This document shows positions 35,060 to 45,569 of a stretch of DNA of 64,000 nucleotides, one piece after another (position 1 is the first letter of the stretch; each line of letters starts with the position of its first letter). Source of the stretch: Nautilus pompilius (Eukaryota; Mollusca; Cephalopoda; Nautilida; Nautilidae). The notes beneath the pieces are model-generated. The model did no database searches. It was not told where the DNA came from and worked only from the letters and a program-made list of their open reading frames with translations. The stretch spans positions 496,001 to 560,000 of the forward strand of contig JACATO010001103.1 in NCBI GenBank assembly GCA_018389105.1, in the 5' to 3' direction. The position numbers were made by a program, and so were the translations under genes.

Positions 35060-36300
35060 TGACCAAATCAAACGATATGGCTGTTTTTGTGGGATGTTGT
35101 GTCATTCTTGGATCGGGAATATTTTCAGTTAACCAAAAATTTTTTTGGTGAGTTTAGCCACTTCATACATGCCTCCGTAGGATTTTCAAAACACGTTCAA
35201 TCGGATTTAAATTTAGATATTTTGCAGGTTGGTGATGTTATGGACTGGAAATCCATGACTGTCAACGTGTACACGGTGACAACGTGTGTTATCGTCCAAT
35301 AAAATAAAGTTTGGACTTTTCGTTTGGACCAAGGAATTACTCCCTCTAATGTTTAGAAAATCAGGGTCTTCGGTCAACTTGAATGCCAGCCCATGAAATT
35401 CGGATGCACCAACCAAATCCATCATGCAAGATAATGGAACAGTTAACATTTTGTTTTCCAGTTTGTCTGCGGATTCAGCACGTCCTTCATTGATGTCTAG
35501 ACAGAATATAGTCTCTTCAGAGAAAAAAGGCGCTAATGGTTCAACCTCTAGTTGATATGTTGTTTCACTCAGTGTGTGCGTACCTGTAAATGGCATCATC
35601 TTGAAAGAATATGTAACAGCGGTGTGTCGACAGCGTGCCACTATTATGAAGCTTGTCGGCAAATATCTGTCGAAATTCTATGGTTGGTTTCTTTTCTGGA
35701 GGTCATTTTGGCAAGATCGTTCTGTTGAAAAGGGTTTTCTTTTGTCAGATTTGATAGGATAACGATCTTTACGGGAGGCGGACTACAACCCTTTGGAGGT
35801 ATGAAGAAGTTTTTTCCATGAACTGACCAGTATGAAAGTACCTGTTAGTTCCTTGAAAGTGACTCTGACGAGCAGTTTACTGGGAAACAACGATAGTTTG
35901 CATCATAAATTCTTGTACCATCCAGATGGCCTGAGTTACCTAGTTTGGTATTAATTAAATGATGTCCAGGCATTTTTTAAATGACTTTTACTACATGTGT
36001 GGTCAGTTCAAACAAAAAATGGTCACAGATCTTGCGTAAAGAAGTGCCCAGATTAAGTGAAGGAGGTGATTTGCATGTAGTTTTCCTAGGTCACTCAGTT
36101 TCAGAGAAGTCTGTAACAGTGCATCTTGTATATGCAATGTCATATTTCGGTTTCTTTCCTTTATATACTCTGATACTAAAGATTTATGGTCAATCACGAC
36201 AATAATTAGCCACTAATCGAAATGATTTTCAAGCAGCAAATATCGCTGAAGTGTTTCCGCTTGGACTCGTGATCCTCACCATCTTAAAGTTAGTGACAGC
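35060..36300 (-). pseudogene. Tc1-like transposase pseudogene
   Basis: The minus-strand frame at 35213-35662 (149 codons) is the longest open frame in the window. It reads APFFSEETIFCLDINEGRAE (about 35540-35480), the first catalytic block (VLFSDExxFCLxxxDGRxxVWRR) with Asp changed to Glu. FILLDDNTRCHRVHVDSHGF (about 35310-35250) is FILMDDNARPHRAxxVxxxL with the second Asp kept. IRLNVF and MYEVAKLTKK downstream represent the DLNPIEHxWD...RRI region, much decayed. N-terminal sequence may extend to about 36200 (LVSEYIKERNRNMTLHIQDA). Frame changes between GASEFHGL and VIPWSKRKVQ show that the long frame is itself a patched reading. Confidence 0.65.
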
Positions 36301-36309
36301 ATTATTAAA

Positions 36310-36760
36310 AATTTTTATGAAATGGATGGATAATGGTTAAATTATATTATATCCACTCTACATATGTAGCGCTTATGATAGTTGATATGTCACTAGATAT
36401 TTCTTTAAAATCGCTTAAACAGTGCTGGCTTTTTTTTCCAAATTTTGTCGGAGAAGTCTGTCACTGCTATTGTTAAAGATGGGTTCGTATTTGCAGGACT
36501 GCGTTAAGTCGGTCAGCCAAGGGCACCTGCACTAACAGAGCAGGTTGTGTAGAAGCTGAAAATAGATGCGGGATAAGTTGGACAGACTAAATATATTGCT
36601 AATACTGTTTATTGAAAAACGCAGACGATCCCAATAACATTTTAACGGCTATAAAGTAAACTTTTCAGATTGTATCTAAGTTTATTCTGCTTTTAAAATT
36701 TGCAGAAAATAAACGTGACTAAAAATCTGGAAACGAGATCGAAAGATGAACAATTTTCGA
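36310..36760. other. no gene recognised
   Basis: No protein similarity or repeat seen. Confidence 0.4.
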
Positions 36761-36764
36761 TGTG

Positions 36765-36848
36765 GGTTGAAACTCACGCGGCTGGCTGGTACGGCAAAAT
36801 GCCGATACCGGCCGACAGCTCAATATTATAACCACTAGATAACCTTCG
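36765..36848 (-). repeat. tRNA-like SINE fragment
   Basis: Reverse-complemented, it reads TATCTAGTGGTTATAATATT (A-box-like) then GAGCTGTCGGCCGGTATCGG and, further on, CCAGCCAGCCGCGTGAGTTT. The last block resembles GCCAGCCACCCGCGTGAGTT at about 62831, so both may carry the same repeat. GAGTTTCAACCC could serve as a decayed B box. Confidence 0.45.
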
Positions 36849-36876
36849 ATAAACATAAAAAATTACCACTGTTTTT

Positions 36877-37005
36877 CATATGTAAAGTCCAGCCATTCCA
36901 TGTAAAAGTTACCTGTTGCCATATGTAACGTCCAGCCATTCCATGTAAAGGTTACCTGTTGCCATATGTAACATCCAGCCATTCCATGTAAAGGTTACCT
37001 GTTGT
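36877..37005. repeat. minisatellite, 3 copies of a 43-bp unit
   Basis: Units start at 36877, 36920 and 36963, each opening CATATGTAA and containing GTCCAGCCATTCCATGTAAA or a one-base variant, then GGTTACCTGTTG. Differences are single bases (for example AAAGTCC, AACGTCC, AACATCC). Copies are far more alike than the surrounding dead elements, so the expansion is recent. Confidence 0.95.
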
Positions 37006-37009
37006 TTCT

Positions 37010-37415
37010 CATGGCAGTCATTGAAGAACAAATGAGATATTTTACCAGTTTATTAATAATTTAACAAAGACAAATGAACAAACAGTGCGATGTTAAACAA
37101 ACAAAAACGTCCGACGTTTAAACAATGATGTAAACAAAAACAAAACAACCCAGAATTGATAATCTATAAAAGTCTTAAATGAGAAATGCGATGTATTTTC
37201 TCTGTGCTAATGAAGCTACCACTTAACTGGATCAATGCCCTGTATATCTAGGATAGTCGTGTCCATTTTTTTAATGTATACCCAGATTAAGTAAAGAAAC
37301 GTCGTAACTAAGGTGCTTAGAGAAGCTACAAAAGAACTCTGCATTCCAAGTCATATGGAACATGTCAGAACAAGGCAGGCAGAATTGGAAACGGGCCAGT
37401 TTATTTAGCCAATGA
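37010..37415. other. no gene recognised
   Basis: AT-rich, with a run of AAACAAA-type simple sequence at about 37070-37150. Confidence 0.4.
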
Positions 37416-37418
37416 TAA

Positions 37419-37470
37419 TGTGTGTGTGTGTGTGTGTGTGTGTGTGATATATATATATATATATATATAT
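37419..37470. repeat. (TG)14(AT)12 compound microsatellite
   Basis: Fourteen TG units (37419-37446) pass directly into twelve AT units (37447-37470). Perfect in both parts; alternating purine-pyrimidine. Confidence 0.97.
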
Positions 37471-38885
37471 CTTCATAACGGAAATTAGTTCTGTAGCTGT
37501 CGGAAGACCAAAATTAAAGGCTACAAAGATGGCGAGACTGTGAGGCGGTATGGTAATATAGTAGAATTACATGCGCAACACAAGCAGCCTCTAAATGGGT
37601 GCTTAGTAACCAGACAAGAATGTACAATTTAACTACTTTCGTGTATCGCATCTCCTTCTGAACATCCTTCGTGAAATTACACTATAATGGTTTACTGAAG
37701 TATTGCAATCGTTTTTATTACGTAAGGATTATCATATCCACGGATATATACCAGTTTGATCGACTAAATGTTGCATGTATGTATGACATTTAGAGACTTT
37801 AAAATTTAGGAATAAATGCGGTTGAAGTATCAGTTCAAATGGACTTTTTGATTATTCTACATTTTTTTGGCTCCAACTAGCGTGGAGCGTTTCTCTTTAT
37901 TTCCAGAACTGGTCTTTCGAAATAAAAGAAGGTGTCTCCGGTTTAATTGCGCAGTACGTAAGAATAGAGGCTTAAGCGTTTGTGATTGTAAACGCTGGAG
38001 AGAGATTGGCTCCGCCAGGTAGTAAAATGCCCTAGACACCCCTCTCGAGGCGCTCCAACGACCTATGGGTTAGGTGAAGAATGGTAAAAACTCGACTGCC
38101 TACCAACTGCCGCTTACACTCTTAAAAGATGATTAATTTAGAATTAATTACGAATGTTTTCTTTTCTGGCCCCGAGAGACGGGAGTGGGCGATAATTTTA
38201 AAGAATAACAAAAACATAAAACATTAAGCATCCGCAACAGATCACTTAGCATTTTTTTTCTTTCTTGCTGATAAACTGATTAAAGAAGAGTGAAGCCGTC
38301 AGTTTTAGAAGAGAAACATGTCCACGCATACCGAAGATGAGTTAAAGACTTTAAGGTGTACTTCCGTTCTGCTGTTTGTTTTGTTCTGTTTCCGCACTAC
38401 GACTGAAAAGAAACAGCGCAATACGTCAGAGCGGGGAAGAGTGCAGCGTCGTGGTGCTTCATGCTTGAAATTCACGCCCACCAAAGTCGTGTGTTTGCCC
38501 GGTCGCAGTATGCGCTGTTATTTAATTCTTGCCATAACACCATGAAACTCAAATTAAACTTAGTGGTTCGATAATGAACGAATCCATTCCATCTTGAAAA
38601 ATAAGAACAAAGGAAAAATAAAATGCCTTGGTTGAAGCAGAAAACCCGGGAGTACCTGCAGTCCGGCGGTAGACTTCGCTCCGACCGGCTGCCTCCCATA
38701 ACTCCACATTCTAATGGATACTTAAAGATGATTTCAATACATAAACTAAGCTTATTATCTGATATCTCGCAGTTGACTTTTTAACAGTATTTTTTATATT
38801 ATGAAAACGCAGTTTTTTTTTTCTCAGATGGGAAAAATCACCAAGAAGAGGAAAAGGCTAAGCGCGTTCAAGCGGGACAAATCCG
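37471..38885. other. no gene recognised; some GC-richer patches
   Basis: GC-richer patches at about 37880-38060 and 38400-38510 contain short frames (60 and 75 codons) without recognised domains. They may be repeats whose family I cannot name. Confidence 0.3.
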
Positions 38886-38890
38886 ATATT

Positions 38891-39185
38891 AGGCGGCCGG
38901 TGTCCGGTGAAGACCTCAGGAGGAGTGTCTGAGTTTGAATCCCCTTCGGGAGCGACGCGGTTTGGCGTACTTCCGTTGCATGTCTTCTGCACCAGCCGGC
39001 TATGTGCGTTTCATAAAGCACCTCAGCTTCTTCTCACGTCTAAAATTGAAGAGTTTTCGCAAGGTTTTCCGGGTACGTATCACGGATGCTCCGCGGGTAG
39101 GTCTTCACCGGCTCGCACCTTGGCCACTGCTCACGATTTTCCCAACCGCACCCAGGACACTGAAGCTGAGACCTCCAATGTAAGG
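38891..39185 (+). repeat. SINE-like repeat, GC-rich
   Basis: GTCTGAGTTTGAATCCCCTT at about 38927-38946 resembles a B box (GTTTGAATCCC). It is followed by CGGTTTGGCGTACTTCCGTT, like the tail at about 30095. Downstream TTTTCCGGGTACG and a pyrimidine-rich end follow. It opens a spurious frame of 120 codons (38907-39269). Confidence 0.45.
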
Positions 39186-39189
39186 ATAG

Positions 39190-42100
39190 TCATCCGACAA
39201 AAAGTTGAATTTATTTATTTTACTGCATTATTTAGTTACTTAAATTTTTGTTTTCGTACATTTGGTTAGTTCTATTTCATTAGATTCTATTCGATTCCAT
39301 ATAATGTAAAAAACAAAATAACGCGTTTTTTTCTTTTCTTCAGCTATCTGCAAAGTGTTTTTTCTTACTTTCTTAAACATCACTGTTTTATAACCCTTTG
39401 TCTGTTCTAAAGCTGTAGGCAAAAATATTCTGTGTTCCTTTATTTGCTTGAAGAATTACTGAACAGCAGTAAAGCATGATTTGTAGCGTATCATCGCAAA
39501 AGAAAGAACTATTTTAATTTCCATAAACGTTTGTTTGCCCCAGCAAAGCACCTACACCGACTACTGAATTGTTTAACATTTACCTATATTTATATCGGCG
39601 ATAACTCTGTGTAGGTTTCCAGACCAATGCGGGTGGCGTCCCTTAGATAATAAGTCAAATACGGATAATCATAATTCAGCCCCACTTATCACATCGATCT
39701 CACCCCCACCTACATTTTTTCACAATCTGTTGCAGTAATGCGCAAAAAATATAGATAAATAAATTTTTTTTTTTTTACTCTTGTTTATCCATTTATTTGT
39801 GATTTTAAAATGTTCATCTATTAGCATCTGTCAACAACCTAGACAGTATGACATTTCAACGTTTCTCCGTTTGCCAGTTAACACCAAAAGAAAGACAAAT
39901 TATCAGAGATATGTAAGCTTTTATGAATCTGGTCGTGAACGTGGAATGTATTCATGTATACAAGTTTATGCTTTAAAAAATTATTTTCTTTCACTGTTAA
40001 TTAATATTGCTTAATTTAACTTCATTTATAACTATTCACTTGTTAACTCTTGGAATCGTTTATATGACTATCACAAATCTCTGTACATCAAGAAAACCAA
40101 AAATATTCGAAGATTATTTTTTACAAACATAGCCCAATAGATAAATGTAGACAAGGTGTCTTTCTAACTTTTGCGTCTTAAATTACATTTTTTTGGAAAT
40201 GTTCAGCTTATTAATTATTAAGAAGTCACAGAACTCTTCCATAGCCTATACAAAAGCCTCCCCATCCTTCGTAAGATGAAATGCTTACTTATACAATATT
40301 TAAACTGATTAACGTGATGGTTATTGACATCTACCACTGGCAATTTAATCCATTCCACTACAAGTCTGTTACCTGAATTTTTTAACAATATCAAGCCATG
40401 TTAGAACTTTGACAAATGTATATTATGACTAATAAAGTTGGTAATTCTAAATAGTCGAGTGATTCTCTTACTCTGTCTATTTGCTCTTCTTCGTAGCAAA
40501 CCAATGTTCTGACTTTCTATATCCAAGGGCATCAGGCAGCAGTGTGCTAGAAAGGGGAAGGTGTGATGCTCAAGCGGTTGGTCGGGGTGTATGCCATTTA
40601 ACAGTAATCCTTGGAAATTCCACCACATTTACCCAGGAAACCCTACGTGGCCAGCTAGGGAAGAAGAAGAAGATACCATGGCACTTCATCAAACTATCAT
40701 TTGGCCTTCAACCATCCTGTGCACATGCTCAAAACCCTTAAAGGAACAATCCAGTTTACTCAGATTTAACATATAATTATACTATATATGATTTCGTTTT
40801 AATAATAAAATTATTATTGACAAAGTAAGGAATACATATGATAAATAATTATGCTTCTCTTACCAGTACTACGAAGATATATTTAGCTCCTTTAAAATGA
40901 GAATACGAAAAGGCCACAAGTAAGATTTTTAGGTTTTCAAATTAGATGTAGATGTTGAGAAAATCAATTTATCTGCCGCTGACTCTGTCACAACTAAAAC
41001 ATTCGTGCAAACATTTGGTTGTAGTGAGATTTTGAAAATATATAGTTTCGACAAGATATTTCCCTAATAAGCTCTAGCCAATGTGTATAAACACAATGCA
41101 CTGATAATTTATGAAAGGTAGAGTTGTTTGAGATTTGTTAGTAGAGTTATGGTGTCTTCTATACATTTGAAAATTTCCGAGGATGACATCTACTAAATTT
41201 CTTTTGAAAATAAGAACATTTGTAAATTATTACAAAAGAATTTTTTAGTTGTCGAGTAAAGTTAGCTTTGGATATCAACAGCTATGACACTTTCTCAAGA
41301 CCTAAATCATTTGGGAATAGATTTATACATTAGATTTTAAAGCATATAATAATGTTACGGAAACAAACAAGAATCATTATTAGAAAATGCCATTTAAGCA
41401 TTATTTAACATCTATTTCTTTCATTTTGTGCATAATTCTATGCACTACTGAAATTTATATGTAGGTAATCATTTTATAGTTAGAAACACTACACGTGAAT
41501 TAAAAAAAAATTGATTAACTTCTGTCACAAAACTGCTTTCATTAAAATATCCTATCTATACTTGATGAATTATTTTATTAAGAAGTCCACAATTATGACC
41601 GCTAGTGTACGTTTGTGTGTACTTTAAAAACCACTGCTTTACGTACATATAGTTTATATTTTGAAAATTGTATTACTTGACCAACGAGACGTCCTCTAAT
41701 CAAAGCATAGACGGCACTTACTAAAGCATATGGGTAAAAATAAAAGGTAAGTGAGAACCTCGTGCCTTTTAAAATTATAATCCATAGAAGTGAGAACGAG
41801 AAATATATATATCAAAATTCATGTAGACGAAAGATTAAATAACGATTACAATCAGATTTATTAGTGTATATAAAACTGATAAATCTATTTTGTACTTTAG
41901 ATTTATTGCAAACATCTCTCAACAAAGCATGAACAATAATACCTTCAATTCCTTAGAATTTATTTGAATAATATTCCTGACAAAATACTGCTAACATTGA
42001 ACTTTGGCTCAATATTTTCAATACGCCGTAAAATTTACATGGCGAGTCGATTAGAATTTGGACAAATGCTGATTTTGTTTTTAATGAAACTCTTTCGAAA

Positions 42101-43540
42101 CAATACCGGCCATTACTGATGCGGTGTCGTGAAGCTAGGGTTAGTAAAAACTTTTCGCTTTTCACACTCTCCGTACAAGCTGGAGATAAGGGTGGTTATC
42201 TTAGTGTTAGTATGAGATTTGATCTTTAGTGATCAAATAAGAAGACCATCGTTATGGGCATTTGCTGTTATTCATGTTTAATGTCAAGGAAATACCACTT
42301 AAATATGCTTTTTGCGGCTCTCCGTAAGTCGGTGTAGATGAAGTATGAAAGACGTTTTGTCTACTAAAAGCTATTTTACCGTCACTGCTCGATCACCCGC
42401 ACAAAAAATCAAAAATCAATTATTACATTGCATTCACATAAAATTTCTTTTATATTTGATTTCATCTAAATGTTAATAAAACTGAATTAAATAATTGAGT
42501 AGAAAATAAGTGTTACATGTTAGCTACGCATTATGTTAATTACTGTTACAGTTGAGCAGATACTTTTTGTTGCGTTACAATGCATTTAGATAAGATTTTA
42601 AAGCGTTTTGCACAGGAAAGTCATTTCGAGGCGATGATCTGCTTCTAAAAAAAATCTTCATTTCTACGCGATAAACTTCAGCAGTTGGTTTTCGTTCTTC
42701 AAATCCATCACAAAACACAGCTGTTTCTACTTTAAAAACTAAACTGAAGAACAAAACGAAATATTTGTACGTACATTTAGATGGCATTTACTATCTTTAT
42801 CCTGTAAATACAATGCAAAAAGACTTGTTTTTTGGCAGTCATTACAGATATGTAAAGCTGAATTTTCATCCAGCGAGTCCTAGCAATTTGGAATGTTGCT
42901 GCATAGTACATTTTTCACTTCAGCTCAAAAAGCCAAAGACTCTCCTTGTCTCTATTACTAAATGAAAACACGATTTCGGTAAATATAATGCAGATTTCAT
43001 TTTAATCCGTGAAATACCAGAAATGCTATGAAAAACCGAGTTTACTGATTTTTTTGGATTAATTACATACGTGACTTAGTTCAGTGGAATGGTTTTACCG
43101 TTGTTATTGTTCTGATCGTGATGCATCGGTCGGTCACAAATGATGTCTTTTCAAATTTATAGATGAAAGTATGCAAAGCCCTTTGCTTACATGGGTCTCG
43201 GTGAACTATATCATGTTGAAAACCACCTAAATACGTACCTACATTACGTTCATCCCCATAGAAATACTTCACAAACCTATGCCGTTTAAAGAGAAACTAC
43301 GTTCGCAGGTATCTCTGTAGACAAACTCATACACTGAAAGCTCTTTAAGCTTATATTCAGTAGAAAAAAACCACCGGAGTGACGCACTCCGCAAGTGGCG
43401 TTCCCAATGGAAAAATCTGCAAACTTTGAGATTGCATTCTTAAAACCCCTTCTTCCAGTGCACGCACGAATACTTTTGTTAACATATATTTTACATTTTG
43501 GGAGTTATAGACAATCAACTGAAAAACCATGGTTATCCAG
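39190..43540. other. no gene recognised; long AT-rich stretch
   Basis: Open frames do not exceed 86 codons. A GC-richer patch at 40500-40740 (frame containing CDAQAVGRGVCHLTVILGNS) is unassigned. A block at 39660-39720 (CATCGATCTCACCCCCACC) resembles the end of the SINE-like piece at 62690-63040. A minus-strand 63-codon frame at 43081-43272 is unrecognised. Poly(T) of 14 or more at about 39764-39777. Confidence 0.35.
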
Positions 43541-43558
43541 TATGTACATACATACATA

Positions 43559-44359
43559 CCAGGTGTAGTCAAAACGTATCCGACCTTTGCCCCCCCCCAA
43601 AATAAGTAATATTAAAAACTCACCATTTTGATTTAGTCTCCTTCAAAGTATTCGCCTTGGGAGTCTACACACTTCTGCCATCGTTCCTGCCACTGCTGGA
43701 AACATTTCTGGAAATCGCTTTTTGTGATGCTGTAGAGCTGTGCCGTCGAATTTTGCTTAATATCCTCTATTGACTCAAATCTTTTCCCTTTGAGTGTTTA
43801 TGAGCGGGTGCGTTGTCATGGTGGAGTTGCCAGTTCTTTGCTGCCCACAGGTTGGGTCGTTTTCGCTGCACAGCTTCACGAACTGACCCATGGCTGATTC
43901 CAACTTCGGCAACAATCTCCTCAATAGTCACAGGACGGTCTTCATAGACTATTCCTTGAACCTTTGCAATCATTTCGTCGTTTCTGCTACAACGTGCGGC
44001 CATCTTTGAACCGGTTTTACCACTCCTTTATTTGTGTTTTTCCCATAGCATCATCTCCAGCCTTCTGAATCTCCTCAATAGTCTGGGCTTGCATATCACC
44101 AAGTTTTTGGCAGAATTTGATACAGTATCTTTGCTCAATGCGCTCGGTCATCTTGATTCAAAAAGAAAAATCACACAGCACACTCTTTACGTCTGTACTC
44201 AACACGTCACTGCGGATGACTGGCGCCACCTACAGACACGAAAATTTTTTCGCATGCTCAAGAAGGACGTGGCCACCTAATACCCATGCGGATTTTGCTC
44301 ATGCATTATTATTTAGTTCAAACAAAATTCAAGGTCGGATACTTTTTGACTACATCTCT
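43559..44359 (-). mobile_element. internally deleted mariner, inserted in a CATA repeat
   Basis: The left terminus GTGTAGTCAAAACGTATCCG pairs with the reverse-complemented right terminus ATGTAGTCAAAAAGTATCCG; about 25 of the outer 30 bases match. TA flanks both sides (43557-43558, 44360-44361), inside a CATACATA microsatellite that continues on the right to about 44380. At 801 bp it is about 500 bp short of a full mariner. The well-preserved termini suggest one of the younger insertions here. Confidence 0.88.
43620..44150 (-). pseudogene. fused mariner transposase remnant
   Basis: Minus strand. RIEQRYCIKFCQKLGD (about 44140-44095) is the first helix-turn-helix region. The frame 43767-44003 reads MAARCSRNDEMIAKVQGIVY then RPVTIEEIVAEVGISHGSVR, the second helix-turn-helix (ISHGSV). 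It then jumps directly to KRPNLWAAKNWQLHHDNAPA, the second catalytic Asp block (LHHDNAPAH). The first-Asp domain is thus deleted and the DNA-binding and distal catalytic parts are fused. After a frame change, KCFQQWQERWQKCVDSQGEY matches the mariner C-terminus and runs to about 43640. The product could at most bind ends, not cut. Confidence 0.82.
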
Positions 44360-44689
44360 TACATACATACATACATACACCTCAACATAATTTAAGCATC
44401 GACAGATTGTTCTTTACATTAACCAAAAGTAAAAAGTTGTAGCAGCAAAAGATAGGATTCAGTGAAATCCTGCCTATGACTTGACTGTAGCTCACACCAT
44501 CACACAGGACTATAAACGTTTGTCGCATATGCAAGCTGGGTAGCTTTAGAGAATAATGTTATCACGATATATGCATGAGCTAGGCAGTATTTATCCGGGT
44601 TGTTTTTTTTAATATAAAATTGCGTTTTTTCACACCGGCAGATGCTACAGAAAAGGATAAACTTGGAAAATAAATAAATGAAAAATTCT

Positions 44690-45565
44690 GGACTTTCGTG
44701 CAAAGATAATGGGAGGCAACTTGACATACAACACTCCGTAATTAGTCGTCATGTTCCTGAACACTGTGTTCATTATGCTGTTATTCATCAAGAATACTGT
44801 GGATGCGTCTCTGTAGATCGACTCCTCGAGCAGACAGGACAAATCGTGAAATGCACCACAATCACCCTGCTACTGCTGGTGGTTTGGGGAACTTCTGGAA
44901 TACCAACAGTAAGCTGTCCACCAGAGCAGTGTCAAGGAGCCTGTAAGGCGTTGGTTACCACGCGCCACTTTATGTAAAATAAGTTGTCAGACCGACCCAA
45001 TCAAACTATTGTTAATTTAAACAATTAACACTTTCGATGGAATTGGAGACCATGAAAAGGTGGGTACATTGGTCGTGTGAAAATCAGTATTTCTTGGACT
45101 GTAATAACATTTGAATGAGTGAGAGTTTGGATACACACGGGATACATTTAAAATCAAGGAAACACTGCTAGAACTGTTTATGCAATGGTAGATCCTTCAT
45201 GGTGTGGAAATATGCTTCTTATGACTGTAAATGTGATCTTCTGACCGTGCCTATAACCATGAATGCTAATGGGGTGCTGTGAAGAAGTTGTTGAATCTGT
45301 TGTTCTTCATTTTGACTTTAACCCGCTTGTTACTAAACTAACTACCTTGGCTATCATCATCAGACCTCGCCGCCTCCGAGAGCAATGCGATTAGGTTTCT
45401 AGTATGGCTCCGATGGACTCAGATTTTAATGAAATTAAGCATTTTTCGAATCAAATCCGGTGGTAGTGTGGAAAAGATACATTCTTCTGCTGAGAATATT
45501 ACTGAGCTCATGCATTCGAAATAGAGTGGCAGAGAATATCACAGACACACATTCGATGTCTTATG
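44690..45565 (+). pseudogene. Tc1-like transposase pseudogene
   Basis: GRQLDIQHSVISRHVPEHC (about 44710-44765) matches the Tc1 helix-turn-helix (VARxFGVHHSVISRxW). SFMVWKYASYDCKCDLLTVP (about 45195-45255) matches SVMVWGGISxGxKTDLxxxP, followed by NANG as in GNLNAxxY. MAPMDSDFNEIKHFSNQIR (about 45410-45460) corresponds to WPSxSPDLNPIEHxWD. The aspartate blocks are not preserved. Stops in all frames. The wording resembles the family of the 35-36 kb relic rather than that of 33-34 kb. Confidence 0.6.
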
Positions 45566-45569
45566 ACTA

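Noticed and set aside
38907..39269. 120-codon plus-strand frame
   Set aside because: It runs through a SINE-like GC-rich repeat; no protein similarity.
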